Source: Paratinospora sagittata (taxonomy: Eukaryota; Streptophyta; Magnoliopsida; Ranunculales; Menispermaceae). From it: DNA of 64,000 nucleotides. Position numbers and translations under genes: made by a program. The stretch is from contig CM069612.1 in the NCBI GenBank assembly GCA_035771175.1, positions 22,922,987 to 22,986,986 of the forward strand, written 5' to 3'. The notes under the pieces were generated by a model. It saw only the letters and a program-made list of their open reading frames with translations. It was not told the origin of the DNA and did not search any database. Shown here piece by piece: positions 11,358 through 23,300 of this stretch; positions within the stretch are counted from its first letter, which is position 1, and the number at the start of each line of letters is the position of its first letter.

Positions 11358-12740
11358 TGAATAATATATAAATATATCTTTATTTATGCGTAATATAAAT
11401 ATAAAATAAAAATGTACCATATATGTATCGGACATCATATATTATACATATGATATAATGTAAATAACACATCCTGTTTGTAATGTATCATATATAGATA
11501 TAACAGATATCATATAGTATGCATATATATAACATAATATATAACATATATAAAATATTACCAATCTTTAGTGGTGGTGGTGCATGTGCATATCTATAAT
11601 TTAACATATATTATATATGAATGTATAAGTGCTCCGAAAACCACCATATACCATCTAAGTGTTGCTGGTGGTGGTTTTTAAAACATATATCCCATAATAT
11701 ATAAATATACTATACAATATGCATAAGAGAGAAGTAGTTGTGCTGTGGCGGTGGCGCCACCATTTTGTCTTCTACCACCACTATGACTGGTGGTGGTGTG
11801 ATGATATGCAGGGAAGGAACAGAGAGGGGGGAGAGAAGAAAAGCAAAGAGTGCTGCTGTTACTTCTTTTTCCAAAAACAGGGTATCCCTATTGCTCCATT
11901 CCGGTGGTGTTTTGGGCTGCCATTAATCATGGTGAATCACCCTATACTTACTGTAATCACTCACTTGATGAGGGAACTATCAAGCAAAGAGAAAGGGAAA
12001 AGGGGGACATGTGCTTACCGTCTACTCTGCCGATTAATTTCTTTGCCCAGACTACCCAACAAGATAGAGAGAAGAGTGAAAAGGAGGAGGAGAAAAGGGA
12101 GGACAAGGGGAGAAGAGAGAAAACAGCGCACAGCAGCAGTGTGCTGCTGCTGTTTGACGCTTAGAACGGCAGAAACAAGGGAGAGAGAGAAAAGAGAAAG
12201 AAAGACAGAAGAGGAGTAAAGTGGACATGGGTGCGGACAGTATGGTGTTTGTATATAAAATGAAGAGTGGAGCGTCGCTGTCACCTTACCTAACCCATCA
12301 CATGCCCACCATTAATCATTACACGGGGGTGTGGTTGCCACATCACGTGGTGGTGCTGGTGGGCACCATTATTTTTATTTTATTTTATTTTATAAGTAAA
12401 AAATGTAAAGAAATGGTTTTGGTGCGTGACATATGCAATGACATCACTATAAAGAATGTGGGGTCTTGTGTACATTCGTGATGTATATAACATGTAGAAC
12501 TGGTATGCATGCACTTGTTGGCCTACATACTTTGTTATACTACTATTTTATTTTGACATCTTAAATTATGTGAGCGGATCTTTCAGGGTTTTTAGACATT
12601 TTGAGCTTATCCGTAAAGTCAGATTTTTTAAAGAAGATTGTTTAGTCGAGTTCGGAGCCTTTTTGGCTTTTGTGTAAAATTACAAAAATACTCTTATATT
12701 CAAAATTACGAATTTATCTTTAAAATTTTGAGGTATTACA
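11358..12740 (-). mobile_element. Gypsy-like LTR copy C (family Z), most complete copy
   Basis: About 1.38 kb from TGAATAATATATAAATATATC to GAGGTATTACA without a large insertion. It gives the uninterrupted reference for copies A and B: it has no solo LTR where copy A does (12270-12290) and retains the stretch near 12140-12235 that the copia-like LTR displaced in copy B. The frames 11719-12219 and 12015-12284 lie inside it, differ between copies by indels, and are not supported as genes. No matching 5-bp duplications are readable at its ends. Confidence 0.65.
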
Positions 12741-13372
12741 TCTTACTACCTTTAAAAGAAATTTTGTCCTCAATAAAAGTAGTAATAAATGGTAATCATT
12801 TCTGATGTACAAGATCCACAAAATGGCAAATATAGAGCATAATATGTATCACTCAATTATTACTAATTTTTATACTACAAACTATTAAAGCTATCACAAT
12901 ATTTACTAAAATACTTCTAGCCCTCACTTAAACTCTCTACATTTTTCTCACTTTCACTTGGATGGTTTAGAATGAATGTCAAGCACACTTATTTATATTA
13001 GTTTACAACACATCATAACCACACAATTTAAAATTCACAAAAAAATCATGGTCTTCCACATATATTTTACTTTTTGACCACATTTTCACCAATAATTTAC
13101 ACATAGTGTTTGGGCTTGGGCTTTGACTTGAGCTTGGAATCTTTAAAATATTAGGTTTGGGCTTGGACTTGGGCTCAAAACAACTATACTTCTTAGAATT
13201 GATGTTGGGCTTGGCATTTTTATCATGAACATGAGTTCAAAATAAATTTATACTACACTAATTTTCTTATTTTGTGATATTTAGATAGTAATGGTAGTAA
13301 AAATATTGATTTTTACTTATTTATTTATTGGTTATGTATTTTATAAGTTTATGAAAATTTTGGAGTATTACA
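12741..13372. other. LTR-retrotransposon fragment, no gene
   Basis: Begins with the internal-side sequence of LTR copy C (TTTAAAAGAAATTTTGTCC) and ends GGAGTATTACA, another LTR-like terminus that cuts into the PMD exon at 13373. It contains a short GCTTGGGCTTGGACTTGGG-type repeat near 13105-13180. I see no frame that can be supported. Confidence 0.45.
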
Positions 13373-13817
13373 TTCTTGCTCGGGGTGACATTTCAAATCC
13401 CACTCACCCACCTGTGCTCCATGATTTATACACCTAAGTAGGAGTCCATACTGTAAACAAAAAAGAAAATCAAAACAAATATGAATGGTCAATATATTAA
13501 CAAGAAATAACCGTCAACAACAGATTTATTATACACTAGAGATGAATACTTACGTCACCAACCCATATTTTTTTAGCAATATGATTCTTGAAACTAGTAA
13601 GGACAAAGGAATAGGTAGGGCCTCTCGAAAATAAGACAGGGGCATTATCATCTTCTTGAATGCGCCGGCTATCTTGGCCAGCGTGTTGCATACTTGTCTC
13701 CCTACTTCTTCCTCTTCTTGTTGTACTTCTTGTTCTCTCCAATGTTGTAGGTCGAGTGCGTGACTCAGTTTGCTCAGTAGAAGTGGTATTGTGTGTCCTC
13801 GACATATCTATACACAA
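13373..13817 (-). pseudogene. Truncated plant mobile domain (PMD) gene, two partial exons
   Basis: Exon 1 (13817-13554) encodes an Arg/Thr/Ser-rich N-terminus followed by FSRGPT...SFKNHIAKKIWVG, which fits the start of the PMD (MAIN-like, aminotransferase-like) domain. It ends at a clean GTAAGT donor (13553). After a ~100-bp intron, exon 2 starts at 13450 (acceptor TTTACAG) and reads LLLRCINHGAQVGEWDL, the next conserved PMD block (C-x-N/S-H-G...EW). The frame is then cut at 13373 by an LTR end. PMD genes occur both as host genes (MAIN, MAIL1) and captured in Mutator-like elements. This piece lies just outside the MULE TIR at 14396, so it may be a host-type or second-element copy; I cannot tell which. 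Confidence 0.7.
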
Positions 13818-14395
13818 ACCAATGGTTAATCAGTATTTAAAAAAAAAAATACAAAAAAGCTACTAAGATCCAACCTGTACACATTAGGGTTGGTCACGAA
13901 TAGCTGATCTTGTTTTCTACAAGTCGGCCACGCTTGTTTTGTATAAGTCGGCCCTGCGTGGCCAACCCTAAAACGAAACTCATCACCATTGATGAGCTTC
14001 GTTTTTGTCTATTTTTCACACAAAACACATCAAAAAACACCCAAAAATATTCTATTTCATGAATAAAGGTGCATAGAAACCAAAAAATAAAAAACTTCAA
14101 AACATGCATTTCTTACCGATTTAAATGATCGGAGGTTGCAAAATCTTCGAAGACGACGAGTAGCGATTTGCTCAAAATTGGACCCAAACGATGCTCCCCT
14201 ATCTCTAATATTCTTCCAACTAAGATCAGAAGATGGAAATAGTGGGCTTTGAAGTTAGAGGCTAGGATATTGAAAAAGAAGAAACGGTGGAGAAGAATAT
14301 GAAAAGAAAAGGGTTTAGGAGGAGTTTTGGCGTTCTTGGGGGTGGGATACGTTGAGGGAAAGGTAGATTAGGGATTATGGATTTTTTGGCTAGTT
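13818..14395. other. Upstream region of the PMD fragment
   Basis: This stretch lies between the PMD start codon and the left MULE terminus. It contains a small inverted/direct repeat GTCGGCC(A/C)...GCGTGG near 13915-13960 and is AG-rich near 14230-14370, as in a 5' leader read on the - strand. I see no separate gene; the 71-codon frame at 13894-14109 is not supported. Confidence 0.35.
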
Positions 14396-14690
14396 GGGTT
14401 TTTGACGTGATTAATTTAAATAATTAAAATTATGTCACTAATACCAAATTTTTAAAAGTAATGACTCATATACCCAACTTTAAACACTAGAATGCCACGA
14501 GGACAAGCGCTAGCGATTTTTTTTTTTTTTTTGCAACGTCCAAAGTATCTTTACAAAAAATGTTTTTTATACAAAAAAGTTTGTACTGAAAGCGTCTTTT
14601 GTAAAAACGCTTTCAATAACAAAAAAAATTGTACTGAAAGCGTCTTTTGAAAAGACGCTTTCAGTACAAATTTTTTTTCTTTATGTTTTT
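14396..14690. repeat. Left terminal inverted repeat of the MULE
   Basis: Pairs with 27235-27448 in inverted orientation. It also carries an internal inverted repeat: TTGTACTGAAAGCGTCTTTT occurs at 14581 and 14640 and the complement GACGCTTTCAGTACAA follows near 14653-14669, so the segment can fold on itself. The outer ~80 bp also match the ends of the foldback element at 55.65-57.72 kb. Confidence 0.8.
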
Positions 14691-14699
14691 TCTTCCAAT

Positions 14700-16628
14700 G
14701 TAAGAAATTCTAATACCACTGGGTTTTTTCCCCAGCCCCAACACCTCGAGGAGATCTAAATATCCTCCCAAGAACCCCTGGAATGGACGGAACCTCGCTT
14801 TCATGCCCCGGTAAATTTTGACCCCCCCAACCGAAAGATTTAGTTTAAATGAACTAAATAGTCTTAGAAAATACGTTTGAGGCAACCGAGACCAATCCGC
14901 CGGGTTTTTTTTTTTCGTCCAACAAGAGTGAGTCCCAATATCATTCCAAGAATCCCCGGAACCGACGGAACACCGCTCTCATGCCCCGGTGAATATTTGA
15001 CCCCCCAACCGGAAGTTTTAGTTTAAATGAACTAAATAGAATTAGAAAACGCGTTTGAGGCAACCAATACCAATCCGCCAGGTTTTCTCTTCGTCCAACA
15101 CTTTGAGCGACTCCCAATATCCTCCCAAGAACCCCCAGAACCCCTAGAACCAATGGAACCCCACCCCCATTCTCCGGTGAATTTTTGAACCCCAACCGGA
15201 ACTTTTAGTTCAATTGAACTAAAACGCCTTAGAAAATGCGTTTGAAGCAATCGGGACCAATCCGCAGGGTTTTTTCTTTGTCCAGCACCTAAAACGAGTC
15301 CCAATATCATTCCAAGAACCCCTCGGAACTGATGAAACCCCGCTCCCATGCCCCAGTGAATTTTTGAACCCCCAACCATAAGTTTTAGTTTAAATGAACT
15401 AAATATATTTAGAAAGGGCGTTTGAGGCAACCGGGACTAATCTGCCGAGGTTTTTTTTCGTCCAACACTTTGAGCGAGTCCTAATACCCTCCCAAAAACC
15501 CCCGAAACCGTAGAAACCCCGCTCTCATGCCTCGGTGAATTTTTGACCCCTGGATCAGAAGTTTTAGTTTAAATGAACTAAATAGACTTAGAAAATGTGT
15601 TTGAGGCAACCGGGACCAATCCGCCGGATTTTTTTTTCATCCAACACTTTGAGCAAGTCCCAATATCCTCCCAAGAAGCCCCCCCCCCCGCGAACCGACA
15701 GAACCCCGTTCCCATCCCCCGGTGAAGTTTTGACCCCATAACCGGAAGTTTTATTTTAAATGAACCAAATAGACTTAGAAAATGTGTTTGAGGCAACCGA
15801 GACCAATCCGCCTTGTTTTTTTTTGTCCAACACCTGGAGCGAGTCCCAATATTATTCCAAGAACCCCCGGACGGAACCCCGCTCCCATTCCCCTGTAAAT
15901 TTCTAACCCCCAACCGAAAGTTTTAGTTTAAATGAACTAAATAGACTTAGAAAACGCGTTTGAGGCAACTGGGACCAATTCGCCGCTTTTTTTCCCGTCC
16001 AACACTTTGAGCGAGTTCCAAGAACCTTTGGAACTGACGGAACCCCGCTCCCATGCCCCGGTGAAATTTTGACTCCCCAACTGGAAGTTTTAGTTTAAAT
16101 GATTTTTATAGACTTAGAAAATGCGTTTGAGGCAACCGGGACCAATCCGCCAGGTTTTTTTCTCATCCAACACTTTGAGCGAGTCTCAATATTCTATCAA
16201 GATCCCCCTGACTCGATAGAACCCTGCTTCCATGCCCCGGTGAATTTTTGACCCCCCACCGGAAGTTGTAGTTTAGATGAACTAAATAGACTTCGAAAAC
16301 GCGTTTAAGGCAACCGGAACCAATCCGCCGGGTTTTTTTTTTCGTCCAACACTTTGAGCGACTCCCATTACCCTCCCAAGAACCCCTAGAACCAACAGAA
16401 CCCCACTCCCATTCCCCGGTGAATTTTTGACCCCCCAACCGAAAGTTTTAGTTTAAATGAATTAAATAGACTTCGAAAACGCATTTGAGGCAATCGGGAC
16501 CAATCCGCCGGGTTTTTTTTTTCGTCCAATACTTTGAGCGAGTCCCAATACCCTCCCAAGAATCCCCGGAATTGACAGAACCTCGCTCCCATTGGCCTGT
16601 GAATTTTTGACCCCCCAACCAGAACCAA
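14700..16628 (-). repeat. Tandem array of ~180-bp subterminal repeats (about 11 units)
   Basis: Units start at GTCC(A)ACACTTTGAGCGAGTCCC-like sequence near 14917, 15093, 15280, 15460, 15639, 15824, 15997, 16165, 16344 and 16524, so spacing is 168-187 with most near 180. Each unit carries CCCCGGTGAATTTTTGACCC, AACCGGAAGTTTTAG, a near-palindrome TTTAGTTTAAATGAACTAAA and GGCAACCGGGACCAATCCGCC. All units point the same way. The same unit in diverged form makes up the foldback element at 55.85-57.54 kb. Long frames on the - strand follow from the 180-nt period (60 codons) and I do not take them as coding. Confidence 0.9.
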
Positions 16629-16633
16629 TCCAC

Positions 16634-19600
16634 TGAATCAAGAATCATGTTTTAGGCCACCACTCCTAATTCACGTGGAGTTTTACCTCCAAGCCTCGGC
16701 TCTGAACTCTTAATTTTTATTTTTATTTTAGTTTTTGTTAAAAATTAAGATGTTTGTATTACTAAAGGAAAAAGAAGCATAGGAACACAAGAAGCAAATA
16801 CCAAATGAGATAACTTCATTGCGATGAAAAAAACTTTAATACATAACATGTTTGTTTTTACATATCATAGAAGAACCTATACCAAAATATAAACATGTGT
16901 CGTCACTCGGTGCCACATGGTGGCCAATGACGTCGTTTTGACCCGTATACGTGTACGTATACGTATATGATGCTCGATGCGCGTTGGTTCGGGTGCCTTT
17001 TCATGAAGTTTCGAAATGATCGGAGACCCGTTCGACGTCGAAACGTGTTGAAAACGGTGTTTTGGATCAGTGGAGCTCGCTCCATGAAAGAAGAAATTTC
17101 TGTCATCGATTACATCAATAGCTTGATCTCATAGATCCGTGGTCCGATTGAGCTAAAATTTTTTCAGCTTATTCTTCTCTGATAGATATTCATTATGAAC
17201 GGTGAAGATCTGATTAGAGTTGTCTACTATGAGTTATAAAGCTCCAAACACTATTTTTTAGATTTACGGATTTTCTTGTACAATTTTGATGAAACGGTTG
17301 AATCTCGCAATCCCACCATTGGATTGAGCTGAAATTTTACCATAATGTTGGTAACTGACTCTTAAAACTTTTGAACGGTTAAGATGTTACATGAAGGAGT
17401 CATTTTCATAAAATTGAGTATCTAAGTTGAAGTAATTGCCACAAAAAAAAAATTGTTCCTTTTGTTTAAATGTATTTTAAGTTGTGGGCCCAAATTTTTC
17501 TATAAATACAAACAAAAACGGGATTTTCTCACACTTGCTCATTTTTCCACCTTCAAAAGTGCTAGAGAGCTTGGAGAAAGGGGAAAGAAGAGGAGAAGAG
17601 AAAAAGAATGAAAAAATGAGGTTTTTTGGGTGAATTCTTGCTCAAGGATCATCAAGGCAATCATTTCATTCCCATTTTTCTTCCTTCCATCATTCTCTTA
17701 CAAGCATGCAATTGATTTTTTCGACTTAGGGTTCTATTGAATCCCGATTTTGAAAGGGTGATGGAAAATCAAAGTTAGAATTAGGTCTTGAAATTAATAT
17801 ATATTGACCTAGAGTGTATGAGGAGTACTCTAGAGGTGAAACCCCCATGTTCTTGCTGGGCTTTCATAGACTTGACCTAAAACTAGTGTTTTGACCTAGA
17901 GTTTTCTATTCAAATTTATTGTGATTTGTATGAAATTGATGAGTAATTATGGATGTATGACACTCTAAATTACTGATCTTGAATAGGGGGAACCTAATTG
18001 TAGGGTAATTTTGGCTTAGGCCATGTAAATTGACATTCCCATGCAATTTGGGGATTTCCATATAAATTGGGGATTTTACCCAAATTAGGGCTTTTGACCT
18101 AAACAAAGTCAATTGACCAAATTGACTTGGGAATCATCTAATTGGACCTCATTTGAGTAGATTCATGGGTTTAGAATGTTTGAACCTATGTTAATTTGGT
18201 ATGACTTAGTTCAATTTGGCCTTAGGATATGTATTGCCAAATTGAGGATTTTGACTTGAACTTAGTCAATTGATGTAATTGACTTGAGGAATAGCCTAAT
18301 TAACCCTTAATATGATTGAATGCTTTGTATTATAGTGTTTGGGATCATGGGAATCAACCTATGGCATTCGATTTGGGTTAGGTGTAGTCTAATTTGATGA
18401 TTATATGGTTGAATTGAGCAATATGGATTGACTCATGACTATGACCATGCTAGAATCTCAAATTGAATATAGAATTAGGTTTGAACATGGTTATTAGCAT
18501 ACTTTGTCCGATCTTTAGTATTGTATAGACCATGTGTTATATGTAGGGACCTTGATTGGTTTGAGTAAGCCACGTAGGCAAATTGGTGATTGAAGTACTC
18601 GAGGTGATTCGTGGATCTTCTAGTACTTTCTTGGATTGGAAATTTGATTGGCTAGACTTAGCCAATCAATTGTGAGTGTTTCTTTACTTGTGTCTTCTAT
18701 GTATAACATTCTATTATAGAAATGTTTTAAATACTTAATTATTATGGTATGCATGATTTGATATATCATGAAAATTATTTGATCATAGTCAGTTGGGAAA
18801 ACAATTTTGGTTGAGTCTCCTAGTTGGGGTTTCTTTCGAGAAATTTCGTAAGTCTAGTGGGATCCCCAGTTGTGGACCTTGTAGAAGGTTTCAAGGGTAG
18901 GCGCAGCCGTAGTTCGTCTAAACTTGAAATAAGGTTTGGAATGAATAGTAAATTGGTGACGTGCCCTTGGAATTCCTATTAGAATACGGGTAAGAGGTCA
19001 TTCGGGCATGGGTCTCGCGCACTCATGTTCTTGAATCGATTCTTACCTAGGAAGTGTTTAGGTGCATGAACATGTCATAAGTGATATGCATTGTCTTGAT
19101 ATGACATGAGGTCTTATATTGAACATGTATGTAACCTCGTTTACATTCTAGTTGTTTAAATTATTTTAATGAATCTTGCAATGTTTTACATAAATGCACA
19201 TGTATGTAGCCACTTGTAGACAACATTCATCGGGCTTGCTGTAGCTCACCCGTCACTATTATCTTTTCAGGATCGGATAGGAAGGGGAAGAAAAAGACTT
19301 AGCTGCGGAGCATTTCCCGAACTCTGGTTGATGTAGGTGTTAGTACTTTTCTGATTTATTTTGATAAATTGTACTATGTAACACCTAATACGTATACTTA
19401 ACACTTAGATAGGTTGTAATCATTGTTAAGTATTTATTTTGTACTTTTGATCATTGTGGACTTAGAAAAAAAAAATTTATGGCTTACATTTTGGGAATGT
19501 AATATTATTTGATTATGTCCATATGTGTTTATTGTTGTGTATTTGGGATTATGATGTATATTAGAAGGCTCATCGGGATGTCATGTATATCGAGGAAGGA

Positions 19601-19652
19601 TGTACACGGGGTTCTGTGCCGGTCATGACATCACGTATTGTGGGTCGTGACA
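16634..19652. mobile_element. Solo LTR, 3.0 kb, inserted in the MULE
   Basis: It starts TGAATCAAG and ends GGGTCGTGACA. It is flanked by TCCAC at 16629-16633 and TCCAC at 19653-19657, a perfect 5-bp target-site duplication. The last ~35 bases (TGCCGGTCATGACATCACG...GGGTCGTGACA) match, as reverse complement, the start of the solo LTR at 22674 and the end of that at 294-1358. It contains CTGTAGCTCACCC near 19230 and typical gypsy LTR features, but no gag-pol, primer binding site or second LTR. No gene is visible in it; small frames such as 17906-18112 are unsupported. Confidence 0.8.
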
Positions 19653-19657
19653 TCCAC

Positions 19658-20089
19658 TCACGGGGAGACCATCAACGGGCAGTCCCAATTGAATCTCCAC
19701 ATCTTGTAGGATGATAGCCGTCTCACCCACTGCCAAATGAAAGGTGTGAGTCTCCTGTCGGCATCGCTCAATCAATGTTGTGATCAAGTGCCAATCTAAC
19801 TCAATAAAGCCAACACGTGTCACTCCATAAAACCCCGCTCTTTATAGGTATGGAATAATGTGATCATCTAGTGGAAACGTACGGTTAATAACAGCTTGCC
19901 GACGACGGCAATGAAGCTCAGTTATTTCCTGCAATAGAACGAAAAAATTTGTCAGCATTTATTAAGAAAAAAAAGAATTGGATTACATATCTAAATATAC
20001 ATTGACTACTTGTCCATCCCTAATGGGACCAGATCGATGGTGACTCTGAAGTGTTAACAACGATGGATCAGAGGGCCCTGGTTCCATCT
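19658..20089 (-). pseudogene. PMD gene of the MULE, truncated and with a stop
   Basis: Exon 1 (20089 to about 20006) reads MEPGPSDPSLLTLQSHHRS then GPIRDGQ, the canonical PMD start, and ends at a GTATAT donor. The next exon (acceptor TTGCAG, about 19930) reads EITELHCRRRQAVIN...FPLDDHIIPYL, stop, RAGFYGVTRVGFIELD, then WHLITTLIERCRQETHTFHL and VEIQLGLPVDGLPVSG, all standard PMD blocks. The TAA between HIIPYL and RAGFY is in frame, so the gene is dead. After VSG the sequence passes into the solo LTR and, beyond it, the tandem array, so the C-terminal half is absent. It lies immediately downstream of the transposase gene on the same strand. Confidence 0.85.
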
Positions 20090-20386
20090 AAATTAAACAC
20101 ATTAAAGAAATAAATGAAATTAATGAGATATCGTAGATTCATAAAATTTCGAGAAGCATTCAACATTTACACAAAAGTAAGTTATAGATAAACGGGCGTA
20201 AATGCAAATTGAAATGCGTTTTAGATAATATAAGGTGCACAAAATAATATACACACACTGTCATATAAATGAAAGAATACATAATTGTGATTTCAGATCA
20301 AAATTATCATTAAGTGTCATATACATCACCAAAATTACATCATTATGAAAATCTAGAGAACATGCAGATTATGACCCCAATATATT

Positions 20387-23300
20387 TTAGGTGGCCCTGC
20401 CACGATGGGCAACACAATAACGTCGATTGTGACCCTCACGTCCACAAACACATCGAATCTTGGAGGAAGGTTCTCTTATATCCATCTCATTTGTTATGCG
20501 TGACGTCCGCGGACGGCCAGATTTACGAACAAAATCAGAATTAGGGATCACTTTCAATTGCATCGTACACGGTAGTCAATATGGTTCGTGTGGAATTGGA
20601 TGAAACTGTGGCTCATAACACTTAAGGTACTTATCAATGCTATACCAATCTTCAATGTACACATCACAATCGAGGGAAGCATAACGACACACCGCCTGTA
20701 AGTGGGAACATGAGATTCCATAGCATTGTCATTTTCCACAATTACAAAAATGGTCACTGAGATTGACAACCTGTTTGTTTCCTCTTTTGTTCAAACGAGC
20801 ACTTTGTATCCCACTAACAACCTCGAACGTCTCAAGTTGTCGATTAGTCAACGTAACTGTGTGGCCCCCTGAGTTATATGCCCATTTTGTCATCTTCTCA
20901 ACAACGTACTTGGTATAAACTTGCCCTTGACTAATTGCGTTTTCTATTTATTCCCGTCTAGTATGAAACCATGCAATAGATCTATAGAACGTCAACTGCA
21001 CTAATGTTGTGATCGGATACATTCGAGCCTTTTTCAAAACGCCGTTAAAGTTTTTTACAGAACAAAAAAATAGGAAAAATGCATAGCAAACATAAAAAGA
21101 TCAACACACACACACACATATATAAAATCATGCATATTGAAAGTACTATAAACGATGACCTGAAATAAAGTAGACACACTAACCGACTACATTGGAAGTC
21201 ATCCAACCATATCGCACTCAATCATTGTAAGCCATCGTCCACAACTCCTTTTCAATGCGTTTGAGCCATCTTGTGCAACCTTTTTGTTTATGTTCAAGTT
21301 GGTTCATTAATGCCTCAAATTTACGTGGCTGGTGTTGTGACCCTGCTTTCTTAGCCAAATCTCTCAACTCATTGTTGTGGACTTTATCATTGAAATTGCT
21401 CCCTACATGACGCAAACAATATCTATGATGTGCATCGGGCTCTGTCCAACCAACTTGGGGTTTTCAAATGGCTGCCAAAATACCCAGGTAACGATCATTG
21501 ATTAAGCAAATACCTGTTCTATTTGTCACTTGATATCGAAGGACTGTGAGTAACCATGCCCAATTATCCGTATTTTCTTCCTCAACGATTGCAAATGCTA
21601 GAAGGAATATGTGACTAGCTACATCAATTCCCATCGCAATGAACGTCTTACCGCGGTATTTTTCATATAAGTGCGTCCCATCAATTTGTATAATGGGCCT
21701 ACAATGCTTAAACCCCTAGATTGAAGCACCAAAGGCCCAAAAACAACAATAAAAAACTCCTATACCAGGATATCTTGGATCTTCTTAGTAGTGTAGGACT
21801 CCTGCAATAGTATCAGGATTGCTTGCCTTCAATGCATCTATCCACTTAGGAAGCACGTTGTATGATTCAGCCCAATCACCAAATATCTTTTCCATTACCT
21901 TCCTTTTTGCACTCCACATTTTCCTATAATGCACATCATACTTGTATTTGTCTTTAATAAATTCATGAAGCGCCTCCACTAAAATTGAAGGATCTCGCCT
22001 TATAATTTGAAAAACCTTGCAGAATATCAGTGATAAATCAATTTGTCTATGGTTCTGTGACATTCGAGGAAAAACACATGTGTGGGTTCTCTCACACTTT
22101 GTGATCTCAAACATCCCTAATCTCTTACGTTTTGCTGCTCTTACCCTCCACTGACAACCGTCTTTCCATTTCTTGCACCTAACTGACCATACATTAGGTT
22201 TTGAATCAACCACAACATATTCACGTTGCTGCACTATGCAACATCGTTTCACAGTATGTTACAAGTCTTCTTTATTGGGAAATGCGAGACATTTGCAAAG
22301 ATCATGTGACTCATTCCAACCCATAGATATGTTGCATGTTCATCTGACATTGGTGTCATGGCTTGTCTATTAAGTTCCATGAAACTCGGTGATAAGGCAT
22401 CAAAGCTTGTCATGGTAGGTTGAGGTGTACCTCCTACACCATGCAAATAAGAGTTATGTGACCCATTGTCCTCCATGCTTAACCCATTGTTTTCTTCTTG
22501 TAATGCTGCTACACACAAAGACTCATCATGTCGTATTACCCTCAAGAGTGTATCACTCAAATCAACAAGATTAGATGTATTTTCTCCTTCATCACTATTT
22601 TTACTGATTTGTTCATGGTCATCATTAGAATTGAAATCATCATCAGACAAATGTGCCACAGATGGACAAGTATTGTCACGACGCCCCTGACGTAGGCTGA
22701 CGTCATGACCGGCACAATATACTATACACTGTACATACCCCTATACAGTATACAATACACTGTCAGCCTCAACGAACATTCACAATACTTTCCAAAATTT
22801 ATATAAATTTTGACAGCATCTCCCCATAAATGGGACATTTCACATTTTTTCCTGATATACCACAAATCAAATCAAATATATATATATATATATATATAGA
22901 TAATCATCCCATTCACCTGATAAATATCTATGATCATCTCATTTTATCATCACAAGCATTTTATAACCCAAAATATCAAATCAAAATCCATGTACAACCC
23001 ATCTATGTGATAATATATATATAAGTAGGATGTGATATATATTCATTTGAAATATAATCCATTTCCTTCTCCTACACGTACATTAACAACATAAGACACG
23101 TATCTACTCTCGTGCTTTTTCTTTTAACTCTGTACCTGAAATATTGAAGAAAATGGAGTGAGCAAACAACAGCTCAGTGAATATATTTTTTGATATGACA
23201 ATTATATGCATGTAGGGAAATATGACATTAAAATCAGTTCAAACAATTATTAAACACATGCATCATTCAACGAATATATTCTACATGTCAACAACATAAA

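Noticed and set aside
11719..12219. 166-codon + strand frame with a basic C-terminus
   Set aside because: It falls inside LTR copy C; copies A and B of the same LTR break it with indels and stops.
14661..16648. Long - strand frames across the 180-bp array suggesting a protein of 60-residue repeats
   Set aside because: The period is a multiple of three, so any open frame carries over between units. Frames are repeatedly broken, units vary by non-multiples of three (168-187 bp), and the homologous array at 55.9-57.5 kb has no such frames.
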